Below are positions 37,007-46,357 of a DNA stretch of 48,619 bases, piece by piece (positions within the stretch are counted from its first letter, which is position 1; the number at the start of each line of letters is the position of its first letter). The stretch lies in contig CAIUCS010000148.1 in the NCBI GenBank assembly GCA_903897715.1, positions 1 through 48,619 on the forward strand, in the 5' to 3' direction. The notes beneath the pieces were generated by a model that saw nothing but the letters and a program-made list of their open reading frames with translations, searched no databases and was not told where the DNA came from. A program made the position numbers and the translations under genes. The stretch is from an uncultured Synechococcales cyanobacterium (GTDB lineage: Bacteria > Cyanobacteriota > Cyanobacteriia > CAIUCS01).

Positions 37007-38059
37007 TTACCGCATATTTTGTTTTCGTTCAGCCTTTGGATCGCGACTGCCAGCCATTGCTAATTCTGCGTCCATGAGGGTTCGTCCAGTGGCAGCAAGG
37101 TATACGTCATCTAAACTAGGGCGGGATTGGGTAATACTAAAGATAGGCAATGCAGACTGTCCCAGTATGTGTTGAATTTGGGTAAGGGTATCCGGTTGGC
37201 TAGTAACGACTAAATTTAGGGAGTTTCCTTGGGCAGCATTAATGATCACATCTTGAACCCAATCGAAGGACCGGAGAATTGTTTGGGCTTGATTTGCTTC
37301 GTCAAGAGTTGCAAATTCCCGTAAACGAAGGGTAATGCGATCTCCCCCTACCCGGTTCTTCAGTTCACTGGGAGTACCGGTGGCAATTACTGTCCCCTGA
37401 TCGATAATTGCCACCCGGTTTGCTAAGGCATCCACCTCCTCCAGGTAATGACTGGTGAGTAGTACCGTCATCCCTTCATCCCGTAATTGACGCAGAAAAT
37501 TCCATACCGTCAACCGACTTTCAATGTCTAAACCAACAGTTGGTTCATCTAACACTAACACTACAGGTTGATGTAACAATCCCGCCGCCAGATCCAGTCG
37601 TTTGCGTAATCCTCCGGAATAGGTGCCAATCCGACGATGAATCCAATCCTCCAAGCCTAGCAATTGGATGGATTTATGGATCCTCTCGGCTGCGATCGCC
37701 CCCGATAAATGGTAGAGGGAAGCTTGTAATTGCAGTAATTCATGACCAGTTAATACTTTATCCAACGCAACTTCTTGGGCGACATACCCCAATAATTGTC
37801 GAGCCATCCGGGGAAAATTTAATACGGAAACGCCAGACACTTCAATGTGTCCACCATCAGGGATCGTTAGGGTGCATAGACAACGAATGGTTGTTGTTTT
37901 CCCTGCTCCATTCGGTCCAAGCAACCCAAAAATTTCCCCTGGCTGGATATGCAAGGATACATCTTTAAGAGCGGTGACATTGCCATAGCTTTTTCTTAGA
38001 TTTTGAATGGAAACAGCTAAAGATGGAATAGACATAGAAGGTACTCTGACTGTAGTCAT
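37007..38059 (-). CDS. ABC transporter ATP-binding protein (DrrA/NatA type)
   Basis: A 350-residue ATPase. It has Walker A GLLGPNGAGKTTTIRCL, Q-loop region GYVAQE, signature YSGGLRKRLDLAAGL, Walker B VLVLDEPTVGLD and H-loop LTSHYLEEVD. The roughly 100-residue C-terminal extension after VIATGTPSELKNRVGGDRI is typical of daunorubicin-resistance-type exporters. The ABC-2 membrane partner is not next to it in the window. Substrate unknown. Confidence 0.92.
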   Translation of the reverse strand: MTTVRVPSMSIPSLAVSIQNLRKSYGNVTALKDVSLHIQPGEIFGLLGPNGAGKTTTIRCLCTLTIPDGGHIEVSGVSVLNFPRMARQLLGYVAQEVALDKVLTGHELLQLQASLYHLSGAIAAERIHKSIQLLGLEDWIHRRIGTYSGGLRKRLDLAAGLLHQPVVLVLDEPTVGLDIESRLTVWNFLRQLRDEGMTVLLTSHYLEEVDALANRVAIIDQGTVIATGTPSELKNRVGGDRITLRLREFATLDEANQAQTILRSFDWVQDVIINAAQGNSLNLVVTSQPDTLTQIQHILGQSALPIFSITQSRPSLDDVYLAATGRTLMDAELAMAGSRDPKAERKQNMR

Positions 38060-38165
38060 AATTGAACTGAAAATGTATTATATTTAACATTTCTCATATC
38101 AGACTGTTCTTGAACTTGCCCCATCCTTTCTCAACAGCTTTGGAGGAGTTTCTTCACGGTCTCTG

Positions 38166-38195
38166 GTTCCCCTGTGGAGAGACAATGAGGGGAAC
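38166..38195. repeat. Hairpin upstream of the ABC gene
   Basis: GTTCCCCT and AGGGGAAC form a perfect 8-bp stem around a 14-base loop, between the SRPBCC gene and the ABC ATPase gene. No T-run follows on either strand. It may slow read-through from the SRPBCC gene or be a decayed repeat. Confidence 0.4.
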
Positions 38196-38260
38196 GTTTA
38201 GGTTTGCACCCCATTTGTGAATAGTTGATGGAAAAGGTATTCAGTTGTGAAAAACTATCT

Positions 38261-38890
38261 TCAAACCGCAACTGATTGTAAAGCCACCTGTTGACGAATG
38301 GCTAAAAGGTTCACAGGTAAGTCCATTCTAAGCCGACATTCTATCAATCTAATCGGAGTTGTTAGTTTAGGTAAAATATCAACGGTGTAGGTCAACGCAG
38401 TGCCTGCACCTGCCTCAGTGGAGGCTAACAGCCATGCACCGGTAAAACTCTTAAAATCTCCTTCCACCATCTGAAACCGGATAGCATTGGGAAAATCTTC
38501 CTCCATCGCCAATACCACCCTAGCTGAAAAATTGACGTTAAATACCGTTTGTTGCCCCACTTGTTCAATCAGAATCTTTCCATTTTGTCCAGATAATTGA
38601 CGACTTAAAACCAAATTGGGAATAAACTGGGGTAGGGCTTCGTACTGGGTGATCACTGACCAAACCGCTGACATGGGAGAAGGGATTTGAATGGTAGCAG
38701 AGATACGACGCTCTCGCCCCTGTAGTTGGAGTGTTTCAATACTCACTTGATCCGATGCTGCCGGGTGGTTGCACCGGGTTAATTCAAAGTCCAAGTCAGT
38801 CGCGTCTGAAGTCATGCAAGTATCGACTGAAGAAGTAACAGAAGCAAGATTGAACTTGCCATCCGTTATCTGACTCAATTCGTTGTCCAT
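38261..38890 (-). CDS. SRPBCC/START-like (polyketide cyclase-type) protein
   Basis: About 209 residues. I chose MDNELSQITDG because GGAGG lies eight bases before this ATG. The C-terminal 150 residues look like a SRPBCC hydrophobic-ligand barrel: IQIPSPMSAVWSVITQYEALPQFIPN is the classic start and GDFKSFTGAWLL the central strand. An N-terminal Ser/Thr/Asp-rich stretch (about 10-45) is disordered-looking. Ligand unknown. It lies 79 bases downstream of the double phosphatase gene. Confidence 0.8.
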   Translation of the reverse strand: MDNELSQITDGKFNLASVTSSVDTCMTSDATDLDFELTRCNHPAASDQVSIETLQLQGRERRISATIQIPSPMSAVWSVITQYEALPQFIPNLVLSRQLSGQNGKILIEQVGQQTVFNVNFSARVVLAMEEDFPNAIRFQMVEGDFKSFTGAWLLASTEAGAGTALTYTVDILPKLTTPIRLIECRLRMDLPVNLLAIRQQVALQSVAV

Positions 38891-38969
38891 GAAATATACC
38901 TCCATTTCCAATGTAACCCATCTTTCAATAGACTTCAACAACGTGGAGAGTTTAATCGACTTGGGATCA

Positions 38970-40319
38970 CTATAATGCCCCAGCGGCAGTACGGTCTAAT
39001 ACCCCTCCAAGATGACTGGTAATATTCATGGCTTGCAAACTTGGTAAACCAGACGCTCCATCTAAATAGTCAACGACCGTTACCGCACCATTTCCCTGTT
39101 TAATCGACCAAAAACTATCCATGGGCAATCCCAGCAAGGAACACAAAATCACCTTATTGGTGGCATCATGGGCAACCACCAGTCCCGTACTACCTGATGG
39201 AGCGGATGTTACCACTTCCGTCCAAGCGGCTACAGCCCGTTCCCATACTTGGTGCAGATTTTCACCCTCTGGCATTTGCACGGTGGCAGGGGCGGATTTC
39301 CATGCTTGGAGGGATTGGGGAAACAAGTCTTGAATTTCTGACTCGAGTCTTCCTTCCCATTGTCCATGACTAATCTCCCGTAACCCCTCCAAGTAAGATA
39401 AAGGGACATGGGGATGGGGTTTGAGAATAATTTCTGCAGTTTCCTTGGGACGCAGTAAAGGACTGGTGACAGCAAAGTCGATGGGGACAGGCTGAAGCAA
39501 CTCGGCAGCTTTCTGAGCCTGTAGGCGACCATTGGAGTTGAGTGGCACATCAATCTGTCCCTGGAACCGCTGATCTCGATTCCAATCGGTTTCGCCATGG
39601 CGTACTAACAATAATCGGACACGCTGATGAGATTTAGATTGGGGTAGGGGGTGACCAAGGTGACCAGTGAGATTCATGGATTCTAACTGTGCACCAAACT
39701 CCCAACCATTGGGGAAATTGAGAATGTTGATACAACAATTGGACTGGAGAATAGTGTGATACCGTTGGGGGCTAATTCCAATGGCGGTGCTCAAAAGACA
39801 TCGGTTTATTCCATTATGGGCGACGACTAATACGGTTTGATGGGGGTGACGACCCAATAGATCAATCCAAAATTCTACCGCTTGCTGCCGTAAACTTAAA
39901 ACTGGAAAAAATGGCTCATTTTTGTCCCCATGGGTCATTTCCAGCCTCTCTGGGGAAGAATGCCAGGTTTGATAAAGCTCTCCGTAGGATGATTCAACAG
40001 CTTGGCGAGATAACCCCTCCCATAGTGGTAAGTCGATCTCTAGTAATTGTTCATGAGCAATGACTGGTGGTAGGGGCGGTGCATCTCTTTCAGGAAGGGC
40101 ATTGAGTTTTTCTTGAATGATAGTGGCAGTGATGAAAGCCCGTTGTAATGGGCTACTGTAAATTGCGTTTATGGGAACCTGTTGCAAAGCAAGAGCCACT
40201 TGTTCAGCAGCAGCACGCCCAATTTCAGTTAATGTTGAAGCATTGCTTCGTCCCTGGATTTTACCCTCAGCGTTATAACTACTGAGTCCATGACGAACCA
40301 GAATTACACGAGTAGTCAG
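38970..40319 (-). CDS. Two-domain histidine phosphatase, apparently starting at CTG
   Basis: About 449 residues made of two tandem histidine-phosphatase (phosphoglycerate mutase-like) domains. The first has VILVRHGLSSYN (RHG at 9-11), SSPLQRA and VVAHNGINR; the second has LLLVRHGETDWN (RHG near 240), TSPLLRPKETA and VVAHDATNK. Both domains have the phospho-accepting His. The first RHG lies upstream of every in-frame ATG, GTG or TTG, but a CTG at 40317-40319 has GGAGG eight bases before it, and the frame is closed by a stop a few codons further up. Starting at the GTG at 40199 would cut off the active site. Substrate unknown. Confidence 0.8.
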   Translation of the reverse strand: MTTRVILVRHGLSSYNAEGKIQGRSNASTLTEIGRAAAEQVALALQQVPINAIYSSPLQRAFITATIIQEKLNALPERDAPPLPPVIAHEQLLEIDLPLWEGLSRQAVESSYGELYQTWHSSPERLEMTHGDKNEPFFPVLSLRQQAVEFWIDLLGRHPHQTVLVVAHNGINRCLLSTAIGISPQRYHTILQSNCCINILNFPNGWEFGAQLESMNLTGHLGHPLPQSKSHQRVRLLLVRHGETDWNRDQRFQGQIDVPLNSNGRLQAQKAAELLQPVPIDFAVTSPLLRPKETAEIILKPHPHVPLSYLEGLREISHGQWEGRLESEIQDLFPQSLQAWKSAPATVQMPEGENLHQVWERAVAAWTEVVTSAPSGSTGLVVAHDATNKVILCSLLGLPMDSFWSIKQGNGAVTVVDYLDGASGLPSLQAMNITSHLGGVLDRTAAGAL

Positions 40320-40499
40320 AGCTCTATCCTCCAGTGGTGATCAAATGGGTTTCCCCGTTTATAATAATGGGGTTTTATCCCTTATTCATAATGAATTATG
40401 TTTATGATGAATACAATCATATACTCATGTATATCGACTAATTTTGAACTGGCTTGCATTCAAAATTCGATGTGTATTTTCATGGATTAGATTTATTGT

Positions 40500-42176
40500 A
40501 TGACCCTCCTCAATCAAGCTACCTGTCATCGGTTACAAAAATTACCACAAACTGCGAACGTTTGGGAGGGCGATCGCTTACCAATTGGCAACAAAATAGC
40601 AGAAAGTTTACTGGTTCATCATTCTAATGACGAAGAATGCATCCTATGGGTTGATGGAAGTGATGGCTTAATTCGATCCATCGATTCCGTATCTACTGCC
40701 TCTGGACTGGAATCCATGGTAAGAACCCTAATTAAAGCAATGGAAAACCCCAGTGGATTTGCAAAACCATCTCGCCCTCAGAAAATAGTAGTTCGGAGTC
40801 GAGAGGCGCAATTTTTTCTGAGAGGGGTACTGCAAGACCTAAATATAAAAGTGGAATATGAGACTACCTTACCCATGATTGACGGTCTGTTGCATGAATT
40901 TCAATCTTTTTTACACAATCAAACTCCTGCCATTCCCCCTCATTATGCCACGGCTTTAGAAGAAGTGGCGGCTGAAGTTTGGAAAGTTGCACCATGGCAT
41001 AGTATAGAAGAACATCAAATATTAGGAATTGAAATCAATCAGTGGGGAATACAGACGTTATATATTTCCATATTAGGCATGTTAGGAATTGAGAGGGGGA
41101 TTTTACTTTACCGGACTAAAGAATCATTAGGGACATTTCGTAAACGGATTTTCGCCGATGATTCCCATGACAATATGCAGGAAGCTTTTCTTCTACAGGA
41201 CTGTTATTTCTTGATGTTTGAAAGTGAGCATGCTGATGACGGGAATGAACTTGAAGACTACTCCCAGTACACCCCTTGCTACGGTTCCATTCATCCGTTG
41301 GAGGGTCTGTCTCAAGTGTTGTATCAGGAGGATGCATCTGTAGTTTTAGTTGCCCTACAAGCCCTATGCCGATTCATTCGTCAAAACCAAAAGACCTTCA
41401 ATCAAGGGGTATTCCCACCCATTACATCCCGCTATAACTTGCCCGATCCAGAAAAAACGTTGGAACCAACTAAAAGTCCTCTGAACCTTGCTAAAAACCT
41501 GAATAACCGAAAAGTGGCAGATAGGAACCAAAAGACCACCCGCTCTCACAAAAAACAGTCCACACTCCCAGTTATTATCTCTACACTGCCTGAACTAACA
41601 AAGGAACTCGCAGAATTAATTCCTGACGACGACAGTGATTCTCCCCTGGAGACTGAAATTATTTTTGGTGAAATTATTCCTTTAAACTCATTATTCAGTT
41701 TAGGTATGCTACCGTGGGACTTGGTTAATGATTTGTGTAACAAAATGGGAAGAACCACTTTAGAACCTACCTTACCAGACAACTGTGATGGACTCCCAGC
41801 TTTTTTAATCCAAACTTCATTACCGAAAGCCAAACAACTCATTCAAGACATTCATAGTGCAGGGGGGATTTCTGCAATTAGTTTTTATTGTCCTGATGAG
41901 CCATCCCCAGACCTTCCTGAGTTCGGTATATTTATTACTGAAGATGGACATTTTCACCTCATTGGACGGTTTTCCAGAATTGATACAAACCATCAAAATG
42001 CTCGCATCAAGTGGAATGAACGCTGCCAAAAGACAGGAGGCAGTTGTGGATTAGTAATTGCAAAGGGAGTGACTGGCAGTAATCGGGGGCGTCCTGATGT
42101 TAATGATTTAATTTATTTATTTGAAACTGACTATATTTCCCCAGATCAATTGGATGAGGATAATCTAAATAGATGA
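40500..42176 (+). CDS. Conserved-looking protein of unknown function (DUF6930-like)
   Basis: A 558-residue soluble protein; I see no catalytic motif. The N-terminal half (PQTANVWEGDRLPIGNKI, ECILWVDGSDGLIRSID, KIVVRSREAQFFLRGVLQDL) has the look of a cyanobacterial uncharacterised domain I associate with DUF6930; this name is from memory. A Lys/Ser-rich linker (about 325-365) is followed by a C-terminal domain of about 190 residues. The promoter side is A/T-rich. No operon partner. Confidence 0.6.
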   Translation: MTLLNQATCHRLQKLPQTANVWEGDRLPIGNKIAESLLVHHSNDEECILWVDGSDGLIRSIDSVSTASGLESMVRTLIKAMENPSGFAKPSRPQKIVVRSREAQFFLRGVLQDLNIKVEYETTLPMIDGLLHEFQSFLHNQTPAIPPHYATALEEVAAEVWKVAPWHSIEEHQILGIEINQWGIQTLYISILGMLGIERGILLYRTKESLGTFRKRIFADDSHDNMQEAFLLQDCYFLMFESEHADDGNELEDYSQYTPCYGSIHPLEGLSQVLYQEDASVVLVALQALCRFIRQNQKTFNQGVFPPITSRYNLPDPEKTLEPTKSPLNLAKNLNNRKVADRNQKTTRSHKKQSTLPVIISTLPELTKELAELIPDDDSDSPLETEIIFGEIIPLNSLFSLGMLPWDLVNDLCNKMGRTTLEPTLPDNCDGLPAFLIQTSLPKAKQLIQDIHSAGGISAISFYCPDEPSPDLPEFGIFITEDGHFHLIGRFSRIDTNHQNARIKWNERCQKTGGSCGLVIAKGVTGSNRGRPDVNDLIYLFETDYISPDQLDEDNLNR

Positions 42177-42312
42177 GGGAGCAGCAAAGTTGAAAATCAC
42201 CCCGTTCAATGATTAAAGAACCCTCTAGGCAACTAAGTTGGCTGAAACAATGAAGCAAATGTTTGAACCAGAACGTTGTTGATGATAAATTAACATTCCA
42301 GACAATATTCGT

Positions 42313-42609
42313 TTACTCATCTGGCTCAATTGTACTGGTTAAACCATGGTTGTTTAGGGTTTCGCAGTAAAACTCAGCATGTTCTTGAGTACAGGTAATG
42401 ACCAGAGCAACACCATTAGTATGTGCTTCCATCATTATACTAACTGCTTGGGGTTGAGTTAGTCCTGATACGGTTTGCATTAGAACCTGGACAACGTACT
42501 CCATGGAATTAAAGTCATCATTATGGAGAAGAACCCGATAGTTGGGGGCAAGCTTACGAACAGTGGCAGGCTTAGAGAGGGTTTCGATGGACAAAGTTAT
42601 ATCCTCCAA
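42313..42609 (-). CDS. clpS: ATP-dependent Clp protease adaptor ClpS
   Basis: ClpS delivers N-degron substrates to ClpAP/ClpCP. The 98 residues contain YRVLLHNDDFNSMEYVVQVL and the core MMEAHTNGVALVITCTQEHAEFYCE, including the acidic pocket that holds the substrate N-terminus. Cyanobacteria have two ClpS forms, ClpS1 and ClpS2; I do not assign one. It is a single gene. Confidence 0.93.
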   Translation of the reverse strand: MEDITLSIETLSKPATVRKLAPNYRVLLHNDDFNSMEYVVQVLMQTVSGLTQPQAVSIMMEAHTNGVALVITCTQEHAEFYCETLNNHGLTSTIEPDE

Positions 42610-42846
42610 ATGTAGTAAGTTTATGATGGACAGTTCAGTGCTAGGGAAACTAAAACATCCTGAGATATAGATTGTAAATCTTTAATGACCAAAAAGTAAT
42701 GGGTTCCAAGCTCTGCCCTTTAGGGTATAAAATAATAAAATTATACTAGCAGGTGGGCGAGCCAATTTTAATGGATGTGTGAGCCCAGTGTAAGGCTTCA
42801 ACCGAGGTAGTTGGCAATGATCCCCTTGCCCATCGGGAGTTGGATT

Positions 42847-42881
42847 GGGAATCCTTATCCTTCAGTCGAAGAAGATGTCAA
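42847..42881. mobile_element. IS200/IS605-type right-end remnant
   Basis: GGGAATCCTTATCCTTCAGT continuing to CGAAGAAGATGTCAA resembles the right-end pattern of cyanobacterial IS605 elements: the last codons of tnpB run into a small hairpin and ATGTCAA. No transposase gene is intact. It lies in the 495-base gap 42610-43113, which otherwise shows no supported gene. This is a weak match from memory of the pattern. Confidence 0.35.
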
Positions 42882-43113
42882 TAACTGCCCCATACCCATA
42901 TCCGAGTAGAATAGGTTGGGTATGGTCACGCCGACGTTTCTCTGGGGATGGATATTGTTTATTCGGGTATTGAGGCAAGATTTTGCCTCAATAGTAGCCC
43001 TGTCACAGAAAAGTCTAAAATTCAGGGTACTGTATTTTTCTAGCACCTTATTCTAACGGCATACCTAGACACGAACCCTACTTATTTCAAATTAACAAAG
43101 AACAGTGAAGCAA

Positions 43114-43836
43114 ATGGATACCCCCCAAACCTTCAAATCTGATCCCTATCTTTGGCTCCACCTCTGTGGCATGGCAACTGTACCCTTATGGTTGGAAATT
43201 TCCTTTATTGCATTATCCACGGGTGATCCTCAACTGCCTGCTTTCTTGGAGTTTTTAGTGATAGTAACCATCGGTATCCTCCCTATTTTATGGATGCAAT
43301 GGCAGCGACCTTTTTATATTTATAGTCTTTTATTGGTCGCCATTCATCCAAACCAACTGACCCTTCAACAACAAACGACACTTACTTTTTTACGGAGTGA
43401 ATTCCGTCGGGTTTTGGCGGTGGCAGCAGCCATACTCTTGACCATCACGGCATTTCTGTTGTATCAGTTTGCTCCCATTGCCAGTTTGGTGAATCCTCTT
43501 CCCCCCTCTCTTCATTTCTTGGGGCTTATGATCGCCATTGTTACGTTCTTTCTTGCCAACCTATTTTTTCAAGTTTCCTTAAGTGTCTTGTGGGTAGTAT
43601 TCAACAATGGTTCAGTTTTAACGTCTGCCCACCCTCTAACAGAAACAGAAATCAACGAAGGGTTTACCATAGCAGGATTCCGGGTTAAAACGATTTTACC
43701 TGATTTTTCCACAAGACCATCCACTATCAATGATGCGCCACAATTAAATTTTGAGGTTCCAAGCACTTCCATCCCTTCTTCATCAGAAATGACCAATTCT
43801 GCCATAGAAGACCATGGCATTGAGAATGATGATTAA
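43114..43836 (+). CDS. Low-complexity tail membrane protein
   Basis: About 240 residues. I start at MDTPQTFKSDPYLWLHLCG, three codons after an in-frame GTG. Hydrophobic helices occur at about 16-36, 42-58, 100-118 and 132-165, with the conserved loop ILWMQWQRPFYIYSLLLVA. The C-terminal 60 residues are Ser/Pro/Thr/Asp-rich, which fits the cyanobacterial family with this name. Function unknown. It is followed by the WD40 gene on the same strand, 76 bases apart. Confidence 0.8.
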   Translation: MDTPQTFKSDPYLWLHLCGMATVPLWLEISFIALSTGDPQLPAFLEFLVIVTIGILPILWMQWQRPFYIYSLLLVAIHPNQLTLQQQTTLTFLRSEFRRVLAVAAAILLTITAFLLYQFAPIASLVNPLPPSLHFLGLMIAIVTFFLANLFFQVSLSVLWVVFNNGSVLTSAHPLTETEINEGFTIAGFRVKTILPDFSTRPSTINDAPQLNFEVPSTSIPSSSEMTNSAIEDHGIENDD

Positions 43837-43912
43837 CCCTATTCAATCGGCTATGGTTTTTTTAAGCAAGTCCCTTTTCCTCGGATAGAGTGTAGTGATT
43901 GGAACCCTGCCC

Positions 43913-45535
43913 ATGACCATCAATCCCCAACTTTTAGTGATAGCTGAGCTTATCACTTTTTTATTTGTAATCATTGGATCGTTAATAGCGATTTTAACCC
44001 AACAACTGACTTTTTTCATTCTTTCCCTGTTATTAAGTTTGGGGTTTGGTTTATGGAACCGGCTATGGCAACCTGATTTATCCCGACAAGGGGGAGCGGT
44101 TCAAATCCAACGCTTTCATCGTCAAATTAATGGAGATTTACAACGATTTCGGCAACAATTAGCCCAACAGGAAGGACAAATCCATCAACTATTGTCTGGT
44201 ATGGAAGGGACAGATAATAAAGGTTCAGATTTTGTGAATCCAGAGGGGGGTGATCCTGAAAATTTATCAGTTTCCCTTGCACAACTTCAGCAAAATTATC
44301 AAACATTGGAGCAGACATTAAACCGCGTCATAAGTTATTTAAATCAGGTTTTGTCCCCTGCTCGTATTCAACGATGGGAACGCCACATGGAACAGGTGTC
44401 CCACGAATCCCCATCCCAGGTTCAGCATGCCATCATCGAAAGTGGCACTAGGGAGCCAAGCTTACCTAATTTTTTCAAGTCAGGGGCTATGGAACCAGGG
44501 GATAAGGAAGAATTATCCCTTCTAACATCACCCTTGCCATCCTCATCGTTCAGCAATCCTCCCTCCCCAGTTCTTCAGCCCCCGCTACTCGAGAATCAAG
44601 AATCGAAGCCAAAGGTTACCCCCCCTAATGCTCCAAAGACTTGGGACTGCCGGTTCAGCCTGACTGGACACAGTGGTTGGGTAAGTACGGTTGCCATCGC
44701 TCCCGATAACTCTTTCATTGCCAGTGGCAGTTTTGATAAAACAATTCGACTATGGGACTTAAAGACGGGAGAATTAATCCGTTCTTTGTCTGGACATGCA
44801 GCTTCTGTTGTTTCACTGGACATCAGTCCAGATGGACATACCCTTGCCAGTGCCAGTTTTGACCGTACAATAAAACTTTGGCACCTCAGTTCCGGTGATA
44901 TTATCCATACGTTTTCAGGTCATGTTGATTCAGCCCGGTCGGTGGTTTTTAGTCCGGATGGGATGAAACTTGCTAGTGGCAGTTTTGATGCAACCGTGCG
45001 ATTATGGGACTTAAATTCTTGGCGGGAACTGAATGTTTTAGAGGGTCATAACGGGTCAGTTAGGTCTGTTGCCTTTAGTCCAAATGGAAGGGTGCTTGCA
45101 AGTAGTGGAGATGATGGACTAATCCATTTGTGGGATGTTGGTACGGGAGAGTTATTTAATACCCTTTCTGAACCAGGCTTGGAAGCAACGGGCTCAGTGG
45201 TAGCGATCGCATTTAGCCCAGATAATCACATTTTAGCCAGCGGAAGTAACGATAAGACCATTCGGTTATGGAATTTACATGATTATCGTTTAGTGCATAC
45301 CCTGGCAGCCCATACAGGCACGGTTACGTCTATTGTGATGAATCGGAAAACCCCAACCCTATATTCAGCCAGTACTGATGGTACTATTCATTTGTGGGAT
45401 TGGCGAACGGGAACATTACAAACGAAGCTGGATAAGGGTCAGGGACTGATTTTATCCATTACAATTAGTGGAGATGGACAACTATTAGCAAGCAGCGGTG
45501 CGGATGGGAACATCCAAGTATGGCACCAGACTTGA
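43913..45535 (+). CDS. Membrane-anchored WD40 repeat protein
   Basis: About 540 residues. Residues 1-55 hold two membrane helices (LLVIAELITFLFVIIGSLIA, FFILSLLLSLGFGLW). Residues 65-165 are Gln-rich coiled coil, then a Pro/Ser linker. The C-terminal 290 residues form seven WD repeats (IRLWD, IKLWH, VRLWD, IHLWD, IRLWN, IHLWD, IQVWH), enough for a full propeller. It probably acts as a scaffold. ATG at 43913 is chosen; a GTG six codons upstream is possible. Its stop abuts the convergent aroQ stop. Confidence 0.88.
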   Translation: MTINPQLLVIAELITFLFVIIGSLIAILTQQLTFFILSLLLSLGFGLWNRLWQPDLSRQGGAVQIQRFHRQINGDLQRFRQQLAQQEGQIHQLLSGMEGTDNKGSDFVNPEGGDPENLSVSLAQLQQNYQTLEQTLNRVISYLNQVLSPARIQRWERHMEQVSHESPSQVQHAIIESGTREPSLPNFFKSGAMEPGDKEELSLLTSPLPSSSFSNPPSPVLQPPLLENQESKPKVTPPNAPKTWDCRFSLTGHSGWVSTVAIAPDNSFIASGSFDKTIRLWDLKTGELIRSLSGHAASVVSLDISPDGHTLASASFDRTIKLWHLSSGDIIHTFSGHVDSARSVVFSPDGMKLASGSFDATVRLWDLNSWRELNVLEGHNGSVRSVAFSPNGRVLASSGDDGLIHLWDVGTGELFNTLSEPGLEATGSVVAIAFSPDNHILASGSNDKTIRLWNLHDYRLVHTLAAHTGTVTSIVMNRKTPTLYSASTDGTIHLWDWRTGTLQTKLDKGQGLILSITISGDGQLLASSGADGNIQVWHQT

Positions 45536-46033
45536 TTACGCCTTCTTTGTTAAATAACCTACTAACGCCCGTAAACCTAGACGATAACTATCTTCCCCAA
45601 AACCACTAATCTGTCCTATGGATACTGGAGCAATAAACGAGTGGTGGCGGAAGGATTCCCTCTGATAGATATTACTAAGATGTACCTCTACAGCAGGAAT
45701 GGAAACAGCAGCGATGGCATCCCGAATCGCAACACTAGTGTGGGTAAAAGCCCCTGGATTGATGAGGATACCATCATGGATGGTAGGGGATTGTTGAATC
45801 TGATCAATAATTACCCCTTCATGGTTGGATTGAAATAGGGTTACTAAAACATTGAGGCTAGTTGCCTCCGCTTCAATCAGAGCATTCACATCACTTAAGG
45901 TTGCTCGTCCATACACTGTTGGCTCTCGGTACCCTAATAAATTTAAATTAGGACCATGGATAACTAATATAGTAAACAAAAAGATACCATGTTTTTTTTG
46001 AAATAGGCTAAGGGTTTCGACGACTACGGTCAT
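45536..46033 (-). CDS. aroQ: 3-Dehydroquinate dehydratase, type II
   Basis: AroQ dehydrates 3-dehydroquinate to 3-dehydroshikimate in the shikimate pathway. [51 protein letters not shown] and [18 protein letters not shown] are diagnostic. The family usually begins a few residues before [10 protein letters not shown]; here the only in-frame ATG (46033) adds about 20 residues, and a TTG just before FTILV is an alternative. The ATG overlaps the 44-residue gene by 26 bases, suggesting coupling. Confidence 0.93.
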   Translation of the reverse strand: MTVVVETLSLFQKKHGIFLFTILVIHGPNLNLLGYREPTVYGRATLSDVNALIEAEATSLNVLVTLFQSNHEGVIIDQIQQSPTIHDGILINPGAFTHTSVAIRDAIAAVSIPAVEVHLSNIYQRESFRHHSFIAPVSIGQISGFGEDSYRLGLRALVGYLTKKA

Positions 46034-46142
46034 CTACGGGGATAGTAACAGGCTCAGGTTCAGGTTGAGGACCAAGTATGGCATCAGTTAAACGACGCAC
46101 CCATTCCCTAAGCTTTTCCAGCATTTTATCGATGAAGTCCAT
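46008..46142 (-). CDS. Small protein upstream of aroQ, 44 residues
   Basis: An open frame of 44 codons beginning [21 protein letters not shown] strong AAGGAG lies 11 bases before the ATG, and an amphipathic helix (1-22) is followed by the Pro/Glu stretch [14 protein letters not shown]. The helix plus PEPEP tail looks like a small cyanobacterial protein family, but I have no name for it. The stop overlaps the aroQ start region, so both are probably one transcript. Confidence 0.75.
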   Translation of the reverse strand: MDFIDKMLEKLREWVRRLTDAILGPQPEPEPVTIPVDDRSRRNP

Positions 46143-46229
46143 TCGACAAACAACTCCTTAAAGCTACCATATTGACAAGTTATCGCCCTAAAGCAACGAG
46201 ATTCCCCATAGGGATGAGATAAGACTTAC

Positions 46230-46262
46230 CTCCCCTGTTAAAACAATTACTTATCAGGGGAG
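46230..46262. repeat. Inverted repeat CTCCCCTG...CAGGGGAG
   Basis: CTCCCCTGTTAA and TTATCAGGGGAG pair with one mismatch (11 of 12) around a 9-base loop. It lies upstream of the 44-residue gene and aroQ, before the IS remnant. It may be a regulatory or terminator-like hairpin, or a scar of past insertion; no T-run. Confidence 0.4.
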
Positions 46263-46357
46263 ACAATTTGTTCTTAACAGGTTGACAAGGAAACCATAAT
46301 TTTAATTTTATGATGGGCGAAGAATATTTTCAACTACTTAACCAGAGTTTTCAGGGC

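Noticed and set aside
38970-40199. Reading the double phosphatase as an N-terminally truncated pseudogene
   Set aside because: The missing 40 codons are present and open upstream, with a good ribosome site before CTG, so a non-standard start explains it better.
42855-43046. 63-codon minus-strand frame
   Set aside because: It lies over the IS605-like right-end remnant and has no protein-like features.
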